A stretch of DNA of 64,000 nt from Ascaphus truei. Lineage: Eukaryota; Chordata; Amphibia; Anura; Ascaphidae. The translations under genes were made by a program, and so were the position numbers. Below the pieces are notes generated by a model. That model was not told the DNA's origin. It did not search any database and was given only the letters and a program-made list of their open reading frames with translations. Shown one piece after another: positions 36,367 to 45,334 of the stretch; within the stretch, counting starts at the first letter, position 1, and each line of letters opens with the position of its first letter. The stretch covers positions 284,771,119 to 284,835,118 of the forward strand of contig CM071569.1 of the NCBI GenBank assembly GCA_036426205.1, in the 5' to 3' direction.

Positions 36367-36802
36367 GATATAAACCTCTTGTCCGCAGCATGCTTCTGTT
36401 CTCCGTTTCAATGTCAACTGGTCATGCAAATTATTTTTCTACGTTTTTTTATGTTGTTCTCTTACATTAAGTTGTCATAAGTGCGATTAACATCCTAGTT
36501 TTGTACAGGACATTTATATCATTTTTCTTTGTTTGCCCCCAAAAAACACTTAAAAAAAAGAAAGATGGACACGCCCTCTGGAGAATTCCATTTGCTGCCG
36601 GAAGGGCGGATGCGTTCATAAAGTGTTGGCGGCCGAGGGCATTACGAAGTTCCAGAGTCTGTCCCTTCAGTAGTGAAAACGTTCTCCTGTGTAGACCTCC
36701 TGATGAAGGGCTGCACACCGCGTGCCAGGAGAAGGCTGGAGTTCAGTCATCTGGTGAAGCGCAAATTCTCCGATTGGCAGGAAACTCCACGTCTCCCACA
36801 GT

Positions 36803-36844
36803 CTAAAACTGGTACCATTTCTTGTCCTTGTATTTCAGCATCAG
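36803..36844 (-). CDS. STXBP5L: Tomosyn-2 (STXBP5L) terminal coding exon
   Basis: On the minus strand, after acceptor CTGCCACAG, the exon reads LMLKYKDKKWYQF and then TAG (stop at 36805-36803). MLKYKDKKWYQF is the invariant C-terminus of vertebrate tomosyns, following the R-SNARE-like coiled coil. The exon is in phase 0, exactly as the preceding exon requires. Tomosyn binds syntaxin-1 and SNAP-25 through this coil and holds back synaptic vesicle priming. It is cytosolic and membrane-associated, with no transmembrane segment, consistent with the ending seen here. Confidence 0.96.
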   Translation of the reverse strand: MMLKYKDKKWYQF

Positions 36845-38071
36845 CTGTGGCAGGAGAGACAAGGAGACGTTGGGCAATGCACAAGACATGGGGAAGGGCT
36901 CGTGTTTGGGACCTTATCAACACATGAATAAAGCTGAAGTCTTGCAAGACACTGGTCCCATGTACTCCAACCATCTCCATCTTCGAAATGAAAAGGGACA
37001 ACTAAACCTATTAGTCCAGTTAATTGCTTCGTTTTTTTGGGGGGGGGGATTTTTTTTTTTACATTAAAAAATGTGAGAAATTTGAAAACAAACTCAGATT
37101 CTAAACATGTAAAATATAAATAATTACGGTGTGTGTGTAACTAAAAATCTAAGAAAAAAAAGAACTCGGATTAAATACATAACGTCAGAGAACGCGAAGT
37201 TGAGTTGAAATTGATCAGTTTTGCGCCATTAATAAATATCCACGTCACCAGCCGGATACTGACCGGTGCCAGGTGACGGGGAGTTGGGGCGCTGAACGAA
37301 AAATTAAATAGTTTGTTCTCCGCAAATCTGATTTTCAACAATTTGCATTTTTTTTTTTGGCGCTTTCTACGGAATCGCTTAACAAGGAAGACGGGGAAAC
37401 GGTGCTACTTATCCAGGGGATTTTTTAAATAAAATAATGCAAGTCGGTAAGTAAGCTGAATGAAATTGGAAGGAGCAGCTTCTTTTAAATGATGCTCCGT
37501 GACAGGGAAACCTTCAAGAGTATTCCACAGCATTACAAATAGCAAAGTCTGTGAGCGAAGAAGAGATCAGCAGATGTATAAATGGGAGAGTGAGTGATGA
37601 GCACAGAGAAGTTACAGCACTATTCTATAACTGTATCTCGTAAGAAATGAAGAAACAAACAGCACAGCACTGGCTGACGGAGCGGCTCACTGACTCTGAG
37701 AACAATGACACTGAATTTGCAGTAGGGGAACCTGGTGTGAGCTCCTTGTGACCCTGAGAAAGTCAATGTATCTCCCTGATTGTAAATTGTAAGCTCTATG
37801 GGGTAGGGACTGCAAAATGTTATGTACAGCGCTGCATACACTGTCAGTGCTATACAATAAAAAAATATATATTATTATGTCTGTCCAACTCCTGTTTAAT
37901 GCTATTTATTTATTGATTAGGCCTGCATGGTATTGCAACACTGAAGCGCCCAGATAACAGATCGTCTCCCAAGTGACTGGAATGGATCATGCAGAACCAG
38001 AACCAGTGGAAGAGTCATTCTCCTAATGGAATGTTCCAATGTAAAAGAAAATCCCAACAAGGATCTCTTAC
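36845..38071. other. STXBP5L last intron
   Basis: Holds a SINE copy at 37677-37877. A G9 run at 37039-37047 and T runs are present. Otherwise unique. Confidence 0.6.
37677..37877 (+). mobile_element. tRNA-derived SINE with MIR-like core
   Basis: GGAGCGGCTCACTGACTC (box A-like) is followed by AGCTCCTTGTGACCCTGAGA, GTCAATGTATCTCCCTG and ATTGTAAGCTCTATGGGG. The tail ends in ATATATTATTAT. The order matches the better-preserved copy at 52722-52978 on the other strand. Confidence 0.8.
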
Positions 38072-38292
38072 CCCATGTGCGTGTTTAGAGAAAGCCTCAG
38101 CGCTGGTCAACATCCCTGCCGTCTTCTCCTCCAGTTCTCCCAGCATTTGCCCTCTCTCATCCAGGGCAATCCGGGCACGGCACAGATCTGCAGCCACGCC
38201 ACTGGCTGCGCCCTTCACTCCCTCCATTCCCGCGGGGCCGGGGATGTGCTGCGCCAGACTTTTAGAGGCTTTCCCTGCAGTGGCCTCACCAA
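38072..38292 (-). CDS. STXBP5L: STXBP5L exon encoding the R-SNARE-like coiled coil
   Basis: The acceptor is GTGTCCTCAG and the donor GTAAGA. The 221 bases are 2 nt completing a Phe codon plus 73 codons: GEATAGKASKSLAQHIPGPA, then GMEGVKGAASGV, RARIALDERGQMLGELEEKT and AGMLTSAEAFSKHAHG. The segment from about ARIALDERGQ onward is the R-SNARE motif that replaces synaptobrevin in complexes with syntaxin and SNAP-25. EEKTAGM.TSAEAF resembles tomosyn-2 more than tomosyn-1 in my recollection. The last residue is Gly (GGG) where tomosyns usually have Glu. It should be tested whether this is a real change or a base error. Confidence 0.95.
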
Positions 38293-38389
38293 CTGAGGAC
38301 ACAAACACAGGGGACCTCATCAGTGGGATACTGGGGTATTTAAGTCTATATCCTTTGTAGCACTCTATGTGTCAGCTGACAGAGCAGCT

Positions 38390-38495
38390 GCACAGGCCCA
38401 CACAAACCCACACGGGCACACACAAACCCACACGGGCACACAAACACACACAGGCCCACACGGGCACACAGGAACCCACACGGGCCCACACAAAC
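38390..38495. repeat. CA-rich short tandem repeat
   Basis: Repeats of about 20 bp of ACACAAACCCACACGGGC in the intron just upstream (minus strand) of the SNARE exon. Confidence 0.85.
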
Positions 38496-38714
38496 CAGTG
38501 GGGAAGAGAATGTGTGCTCATGTTTTCACATGGACTATGGAAGAGCTTCCCATTTGTTGCTGTTGTAATTGATGTTTAATTACCGGTAACTAAGAAGCCC
38601 ATAGTTCATCATGTGTTATTCTGGACTTGTGACTACACTATGGCAGGTTGACCAAGCACTGCCATCTACTGCACTTATTCCCTCACCTGCTGTCTCTGTA
38701 ACTCTCCCAACATG

Positions 38715-38850
38715 ATCACCTACAGTAGATTGTAAGCTCTGCAGGACAGGGATTTCCTTTCCTATTGTATTATAATTCCCTGTACGTTGTTCTCTTTTGT
38801 AAAGCGTGGAGTACACTGTGGGCACTATATAAATAAAGCTATACATACAT
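38715..38850 (+). mobile_element. SINE 3'-tail fragment
   Basis: GATTGTAAGCTCTGCAGGAC, CGTTGTTCTCTTTTGTAAAG and GGGCACTATATAAATAAAGC match the 3' half of the SINE at 37677, without its tRNA-like head. Confidence 0.7.
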
Positions 38851-38993
38851 TTAGATAGCAACACATTCCCTTGTAAGCTGTCCACTCAAGTAGAGGTTCT
38901 AACCTCTGTGCAGCGTGAGCTCCCACACACACACTGCTTCACACTGCTATCCTGGCTCCTCTGGCAGACCGCACGCGTTTCACGGGCACTTAC

Positions 38994-39105
38994 AGAGCTC
39001 TTCTCGGTCTAACGTTTGGCCGCTTCCGCCAAACAATCCCTTCAGGAAGCCTCTGTTCTGCGCTTCGGGAGTTTCGACTAGAGAGAAGAGATCCCCCAGC
39101 ATATC
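38994..39105 (-). CDS. STXBP5L: STXBP5L internal exon (linker before the SNARE coil)
   Basis: The acceptor is TTTTCACTCAG and the donor GTAAGT. The 112 bases are 37 codons plus 1 nt: DMLGDLFSLVETPEAQNRGF, then LKGLFGGSGQTLDREEL. This is the tomosyn tail segment linking the second beta-propeller to the SNARE motif; (N)RGFLKGLFGG is diagnostic of the family. The leftover T completes Phe with the next exon, giving ELFGE as in other tomosyns. Confidence 0.96.
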
Positions 39106-39753
39106 CTGAGTGAAAAGAAAGCAGACAGGCTAAGCAATGACATTCACAAAGATCAGGCCCATGCAAGTTCTTCTGACACGTCCGTGTGACGTCTCAAGTG
39201 TTCTGAATGTCAAAGAAGTTTTTATTTTTTTAAATCTTTCTTTTTCTGCATAGGTGTATAAATGTATTCCAGCACAGAGGGGACAGTGATCATTAGATAT
39301 TAATATCAGATACTAATATTAATAAAGTAGGGACACACTGCAATCAACAAAGGGAAGATTCTTCACATATAAATATAAGCAGTGTTATAGGTAACAAGCT
39401 TAATAAACATGTTTTTGCACCTGTCACAACTTGCTAATCAAAGAGGTTCACACCACCTTGGATACGGTAGATTTTTTTAATGCGGAAAAAAGGGATAAAG
39501 TTTCACAAATTGGTAAATCCCGTTATGATATGTACGAGCAACGCCTGACACTTCCCAAATCTGACGCAGGCGCAAGTTGGCAAAATAGGAGCAAAACGCC
39601 TTGATACATTGATGCTAAGAATAAACACATAACAATCTTTGTACCAATTTTGCTCCAAGAGAGTCATGGTAAAATAAACCCTAAAGTGTTTAGAGTGCAG
39701 GGAGTGGAGCCACAGATAGAATCCCATGAGTCGCTGCATATTCCCAGCCTCAC
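39106..39753. other. STXBP5L intron
   Basis: Unique, AT-rich; no feature recognised. Confidence 0.5.
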
Positions 39754-39919
39754 CTGTAGACTGTCACACATCTCCTGGCTGTACGTTATGCGCTGGATCT
39801 CGGTAGGGGAGCTCAGATACAAAGCTTGTCCACCATTGGTAAAGCAGAACGTCCTCGCTATTCTCATGTCTGTTAGAGGCAAATAATTTACGTCTAGTAG
39901 CGGGCGCAGACTGGGGAGG
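39754..39919 (-). CDS. STXBP5L: STXBP5L internal exon (end of second WD40 propeller)
   Basis: The acceptor is GCTTTTTCAG and the donor GTGAGG. The 166 bases are 1 nt completing Ser plus 55 codons: LPSLRPLLDVNYLPLTDMRI, then ARTFCFTNGGQALYLSSPTE and IQRITYSQEMCDSLQ. The ARTFCFTN..GQALYL.SPTEIQR.TYSQE segment is one of the most conserved parts of tomosyn/Lgl-family C-terminal propellers. Ends in phase 0. Confidence 0.97.
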
Positions 39920-40085
39920 CTGAAAAAGCAAGGTCACAAGTTATGTAGGGAAAGGTCAACCAGTCAAAATAGAATGAGCTTCAATTCCAATCTCTCCCAG
40001 GAAAAAAAGAAGGGTGACCCTCAATTTTGGACGGGGTGAGATATAAACAAAAAATTCTGAAATCTCACCCAACTTTCATTCTAAT

Positions 40086-40706
40086 GTTGGATTAGTAAAA
40101 TCCAACAATGAGTGAAGACAATAACCCAGCAATGAGTGAAGACAATAACCCAGCAATGAGTGAGACAATAACCCGCAATGGAGTAAGGATCTCCCCTACC
40201 CAGAGTATAGAGACAATAACCAAACAATGAGTGAGACAATAACCCAACAATGAGTGAAGACAATAACCCAAACATGAGTGAAGACAATAACCAACAATGA
40301 GTAGAAGACAATAAACCAACAATGAGTGAAACCAACATAACCCAACAATGGAGTTGAAAGACAATAACCCAGCAATGAGTGAAGACAATAACCCAGCAAT
40401 GAGCGAAGACAATAACCCAACAATGAGTGAAGACAATAACCCAACAATGAGTGAAGACAATAACCCAGCAATGAGTGAAGACAATAACCCAGCAATGAGT
40501 GAAAACAATAACCCAACAATGAGTGAAGACAATAACCCAGCAATGAGTGAAGACAATAACCCAACAATGAGTGAGACAAATAAACCACAATGAGTGAAGA
40601 CAATAACCCAACAATGAGTGAAGACAATAACCCAACAATGAGATAAGACAATAACCCAACAATGAGATAAGACAATAACCCAACAATGAGTGAAGACAAT
40701 GTCCAG
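40086..40706. repeat. 24-bp minisatellite, about 25 copies
   Basis: The unit is AACAATGAGTGAAGACAATA plus ACCC, with A/G alternation (CCAGCAATG, CCAACAATG). The + frame reads MSEDNNPA or MSEDNNPT again and again. The - frames give hydrophobic VIVFTHCW and LLGYCLHS repeats of up to 256 codons. All are artefacts of a 24-bp unit. It lies in the STXBP5L intron about 170 bp upstream of the exon acceptor at 39919. Confidence 0.96.
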
Positions 40707-41119
40707 AATTCTAGGAGAGAAAAACATAAAGATGTGACTGGGGGAGGGGGAAGACATAGTGGAATGGAGATGCTGAGATGTAGAATACGGGGGCACAGAT
40801 GGAACCCCCATCAGGAAATATTGTGTTTTTTCCCCGCATCTTACACCTTGTCCCAGTGACATTCCTAGACTGCGTCATGGATTCACGCATGGTTTTGTCA
40901 CATGGAGGAGGTCCTATTGATGCAATCAGTGTGCACTTTGCAATGTGGCTTTACTGTATGTAGCATTTTTATAGCAGGTTGGGAAGCGGTGCCACTTTCT
41001 TTTAGTATAAATCCTGTAAAAGTGCAACGCCATCTACTGTAGTTGGCCTAAATGTTGCCTATACCCTTTGCTCTTTGCAGTTTGAGACCTTGATAGAGGT
41101 TCTCTTGTCGGTGACAAGA

Positions 41120-41710
41120 GTCTGCGAATGCAGTATGACTTATTCATTGTTCCAAATCGTGTAAGAGATTATATGATAACTATATACAAATATATTCTGG
41201 GACAGTACAAGGAGCTTTCAAAAGAACTATTCATCCCAAGGGCAGTACAAAGGACTCGGGGCCATCCCTTAAGGTTGGAGGTAAGGAGATTTCCCCATCA
41301 ACAAAGGAAAGGGTTCTTTACAGTAAGGACAGTTACAGTGTGGGATTCATTACCCATGGAGACTGTGATGGCAGATACAATCAATCTGTTCAAAAAAAGG
41401 TTGGACATCTTTAAAAAAAAAAAGAAATGGTATACAGGGTTATACCAAATAAGTATACATGGGAAGGATGTTGATTTGATTGCTAATTATTGGAGTCAGG
41501 AAGGAATTTATTTTTCCCCTTATGAGATATCATTGGATGATATGTCACTGGGGTTTTTGTTTGCCTTCCTCTGGATCAAAATACTGTAATTACAAATATA
41601 GGATAAAGTATCTGTTCTCTAAATGTAGCATAGGTTGAGCGTGATGGACATATGTCTTTTTTCAACCTCATCTACTATGTAACTATGTAACTATGTAACT
41701 ATGTAACTTA
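41120..41710 (+). mobile_element. CR1/L2-like LINE fragment B, with octamer tail
   Basis: The open frame 41128-41589 reads RDYMITIYKYILGQYKELSK, then RRFPHQQRKGFFTVRTVTVW and DSLPMETVMADTINLFKKRL. It ends in a 3' UTR with TTTTTTCAACCTCATCTACT and a tandem ATGTAACT tail at 41676-41708. The octamer tail is typical of CR1/L2 retrotransposition. It is antisense to STXBP5L and sits within 85 bp of an exon. Confidence 0.93.
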
Positions 41711-41793
41711 TCCTCATTTTGTTTTCCCACTGGACGTGCTGAGAAAATAACTTTTCTGTTATGCTTTATAGTCCTATTCAAGTCACCAAGTAC

Positions 41794-42154
41794 CTTATTG
41801 TCATGATATGCCCATTGGCACAGAAGCATGCCAGCAAGGCGCTGTTGCACATGGTGACCACATCCGCCCGCAGGAGGAAGGAGGTCTCTGTAATGTTGTG
41901 CACAAACAGACACGTCTGCGAGGGCAGGGAGAAAACTTTGGCTTGTTTTTCCGAGCAGATAACTGCAAACTGGTGGTCTCCCATCTCCTGGGAAGATGCC
42001 GGAGAGAAGGTGACCAGTTTCCTTTTCCTTGTTTTCTCGTTATCCTCTGTGCTGTTGGGGTCCCTCCAGATTTCGTAAGACGGGTGTATGTAGCTGCCCA
42101 TGCAGTCCAGGCAGGAAAAAGTAAGCACTGCTCCTTTTAGCATTAAAACGGTAC
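41794..42154 (-). CDS. STXBP5L: STXBP5L internal exon (second propeller, SEKQAKVFSLPSQTC)
   Basis: The acceptor is AATCCTAG and the donor GTACTT. The 361 bases are 2 nt, 119 codons and 2 nt. It reads TVLMLKGAVLTFSCLDCMGS, then KRKLVTFSPASSQEMGDHQF, ICSEKQAKVFSLPSQTCLFV and ITETSFLLRADVVTMCNSAL, ending CFCANGHIMTI. These are late blades of the C-terminal WD40 propeller of tomosyn. The KTRKRKL stretch is a basic loop of variable length in this family. The split Ser codon (AG + C) joins it to the next exon. The exon is uninterrupted, although a LINE fragment lies only about 85 bp away on its 3' side. Confidence 0.97.
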
Positions 42155-43250
42155 CTAGGATTGAAAGAGGCAGATTGCTATCATTAAGCTGCTTATATAT
42201 GGTATGGTAGTAATCACACCCTATGCTAATGTCAGACGCCAACAATGTGACTTGTAGAAATATTTGATACAACACAGACACACAGTGAAAATTTCCAACA
42301 ATTATAAATACAGTACAGGCTGACACAAAGAAACAAAGTCCCATCCTAATGTGTGGGCCGTGGAAGGGACATCAGCCACGTGAGAACATTCCATCAGAAA
42401 AGCAACACGCTGTACTGTTTATTGCTAAGAATTGAGACACTATTCCCACTTTTAAAGCTCCATCTCCTCAGGGAGCCAGGTACCGATGTGCAAAACATGT
42501 GTAGACATTTGCCAAATTGGCAAATTCTAAGCAGTGGTAATTAGAGAAAGGCGGTAATACCGCCAAAGTTCACCCAAAAATGGTAAAGCACCAATAATTC
42601 ACCCAACAAACTTTCTTTGCGCATTGCTGGTGACGGCAGCTTTTTATTTATTTTTTTCTTCAATGAGCCTGGCCGCAAAATACAAGAAGCGGGTGCAATT
42701 TACTTATGTTCCAATTAAAAAAATATGAAGAAATGACAGATCATAAAACATTTTGTCCAACTTTTCGCCTTTGTATAAATGTCTAAATTCATCCACATGA
42801 ACATTGCCGATTTAAACCAGGAGAACATTATACCCCTGACCAGACCCAAGACACAGACTGTTCTGCAATCCAACATGGGGCTTTATGTGACCATCAGGTA
42901 ACCCAAAAACTCTGCCCTCCCTCACATAAGGCAGCCACTCTTCTACTGGTATTGGAGAAGGTTAGAAGGCATTCGTGAGCAAGTACTGCAGCTGTGGTGA
43001 ACACGCAGAAGGCTGCAATATATCGGGATCATGTGAACCGGCCTCAATCCACTTCGGGAAAGTTCGCAGAATATTTTGGAGTGATTTGTGAAATGTTCAG
43101 AATGTGTGTGAAATGCTCACAGGAAGCCCATTAAAGGGAATATACGTGGAAATACAGTGGGAATGTGAGGCATTACTTTTTTCTTATGATAGCTTAGATC
43201 ATTGGTTTCCAACTTTTTTGGGGTTATGAACCCAAAGTGACATTCTGAGG
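42155..43250. other. STXBP5L intron, mostly unique
   Basis: No gene or clear repeat until about 43205, where a dispersed-element sequence starts (GGTTTCCAACTTTTTTGGGG). Confidence 0.5.
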
Positions 43251-43254
43251 AACC

Positions 43255-43400
43255 CCGACCCTCTCTAATCTGAGATCAGATACATTGTAAGGAGCCCCAA
43301 CCCTCTCTAATAGCGCGTCTGAGATCAGATACATTGTAAGGAACCGCAACCCTCTCTAATAGTGCGTCTGAGATCAGATGCATTGTAAGTAACCCCAACC
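43255..43400. repeat. 49-bp tandem repeat, about three copies
   Basis: CCCTCTCTAATAGCGCGTCT and GAGATCAGATACATTGTAAG recur with a 49-bp period; the first copy is shorter. It is adjacent to a GC-rich block (43400-43570) related to the TIR element at 18325. Confidence 0.88.
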
Positions 43401-43594
43401 CTCTCCCGCCTCTGCTTGCACCCTCCCCCCCTTACCTGCTCTTTGGCAGTGGCCTTGTGCGCTCCCCCGGCATTTAATGTTGTGGGGGAGAGCGTGGGGC
43501 CCCTGTAAGCGCCCGCTCCCCCGCCAGACAATCTCGCGCCCCCCCGTTTGTGCCCCTGCTGCTATAGACCGCACTCTACTTTTTGCAACAGAAA

Positions 43595-43733
43595 CTATGG
43601 GGGTTATTCAATAAAGGGGGGTTGTGGTGACTCCGCAGTACCGCATGGAAACTCCCACAGACATGCACGCGAGTTTCCATGCGGGAGTGCCCATCATCAG
43701 ACACAACTGCAGTTCAATGAATAACCCCCGTAT
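43595..43733. mobile_element. TA-flanked MITE (about 139 bp)
   Basis: It starts TATGGGGGTTATTCAATAAA and ends TTCAATGAATAACCCCCGTA. The inverted ends GGGGGTTATTCA are flanked by TA, as for Tc1/mariner-like MITEs. An internal inverted pair (CATGGAAACTC and GAGTTTCCATG) makes it nearly palindromic. Confidence 0.75.
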
Positions 43734-43772
43734 GATACAGGAGAATTCACGGCTCGTATTCCTGGCGCTTAC

Positions 43773-44018
43773 CACTCGGGGAGACCATGACTGGCTCGGT
43801 CACTCTTTGCTCTTCTGTAGACGGCAGGTTGAGGGTAATGAGCAGAACCATTCCAAGGCTGGTCCCTACCCACAGGCTCGGAGAGGGAGACTGGTCATTC
43901 TTCAGTGCGAAGGACTCCATGAAGTACAGGGCGGTGATGGCTTCTTTGGACTCCTTGTCGATGCTGGACACACTGGAGCTGCGGGAGCGGCTGAAGGTGT
44001 CCCGGCTGTCCCGGCTTT
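43773..44018 (-). CDS. STXBP5L: STXBP5L internal exon (Ser-rich variable linker into propeller)
   Basis: The acceptor is TTTCTGCAG and the donor GTAAGC. The 246 bases are 2 nt, 81 codons and 1 nt. It reads SRDSRDTFSRSRSSSVSSID, then KESKEAITALYFMESFALKN, DQSPSPSLWVGTSLGMVLLI and TLNLPSTEEQRVTEPVMVSP. The first 20 or so residues are the serine/arginine-rich hypervariable linker in which tomosyn isoforms differ and which other tomosyns use for phosphorylation. LWVGTSLGxVL.I.LNLP re-enters the propeller. Confidence 0.97.
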
Positions 44019-44059
44019 CTGCAGAAACAGTGGGGAAAACACGTGATTAAAACCTACTG

Positions 44060-44410
44060 CAGGGGGGCTCAAGACCTCCCACAGGTCACATTTTCAGGAT
44101 ATCCCTGCTTCAGCACAGGTGGCTCAATCACTCAAAGACTGAGCCACCTGTGCTGAAGCTGGGACTGATTGAGGCACCAGGTGGCTAAATCAGTCGCAGC
44201 TTCTGCACGGGTGGCTCAATCAGTGGTTCAATCTCCGACTGAGCCACGGATTGAGCCACTCGTGCTGAAGAAGGGATATCCTGAAAACCTGCCCTGTTGG
44301 TGGCCCTTTGTGGTCTTCGACAGAGTCACTGATTGAGCCGCCTGTGCTGAAGCAAGGATATCCTGAAAACCTGCCCTGTTGGTGGCCCTTGAGGACTTGA
44401 GCTGCCCTCC
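44060..44410. mobile_element. Tandem or nested copies of the common dispersed MITE
   Basis: At least two and perhaps three half-copies in a row: TTCAGCACAGGTGGCTCAAT at 44109, GATTGAGCCACTCGTGCTGA at 44251, then a direct repeat of AGGATATCCTGAAAACCTGC at about 44270 and 44355, each followed by CCTGTTGGTGGCCCTT. Confidence 0.82.
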
Positions 44411-44907
44411 CTTGGTCTAAAAGCAAGTGTAATATTCAAATTGCAGATTCAAAGCACTTTGTCTAAATGAGAATGTGACTAACGTAGGTGCTGTCCGTTT
44501 GCTCAAACAGACGGACATCTGCGAGAAGCTACTTGTGCGCGTTCTTGCACAATCTGTGCCTGTAACGTTACGGCAAACACGGCTTCCCACCATTTCTGTG
44601 GCTAATTGCTGGGTGAGAGGCGTGTGTTCACGTCTTGGTTCTCCTCGAGCGACAGATGCAAGCTTCCCACGTGCACACGTGTCACTCGCATATGATCGGC
44701 TTGCGGGGATTGAATAGATCATTGTAGAAATCTATTTCATTGTAACGATCAGAACTTTGTGTCCGCTAAAGCAGCGTTTCCAAAGGTGCCACAGAGAAGC
44801 AGTAAGAGCCAACCGTGACGTTCTGAACTCAATGCTGGAGGTGCATGCTGATATTCACATGTTTAAAGGCTTCATACCTGGCAGCTTGATGCCCAACTTA
44901 GCAATGC

Positions 44908-45103
44908 TGGGGAGGCCGACTCCAGTCCTCAAGGGCCACCAACAGGTCAGGTTTTTAAGCATGTCCCAGCTTCAGCACAGATGGCTCAATCAGAGGCTCA
45001 GATGAATAGTGAGCCTCTGGTTGAGCCACCTGTGCTGAAGCAGGGATATCGTGAAAACCTGACCTGTTGGTGGCCATTGAGGACTGGAGTTGGCCACCCC
45101 TGT
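44908..45103. mobile_element. Full copy of the common dispersed MITE
   Basis: Starts GGCCGACTCCAGTCCTCAAG and ends CATTGAGGACTGGAGTTGGC, with AGCACAGATGGCTCAATCAG and GGTTGAGCCACCTGTGCTGA inside. Palindromic over about 195 bp. Confidence 0.9.
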
Positions 45104-45334
45104 AGCAGTTTATTAACCTTACACGTGTTTTGGCAGTAGCCATGTTAAAGTTGCAATTCCACCAACATGTTTATGTTTGAAAGGTCTCTTCTCCGTACCG
45201 TACACCAGGGGGTCTGCCTTAGTGCTCCAGTTTTTGGGCCGCTTTATGCTTATCCCCACTAGACTCCAGAGAGCCTCATCAAGGAAGCTTAGGATCAAAT
45301 AGTGTGTGAGATCAGTCTGTCTGAAGTGTTGCCT

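Noticed and set aside
40348..40593. MSEDNNPA repeat protein
   Set aside because: Translation of a 24-bp minisatellite in an intron, with no start context and no unique sequence.
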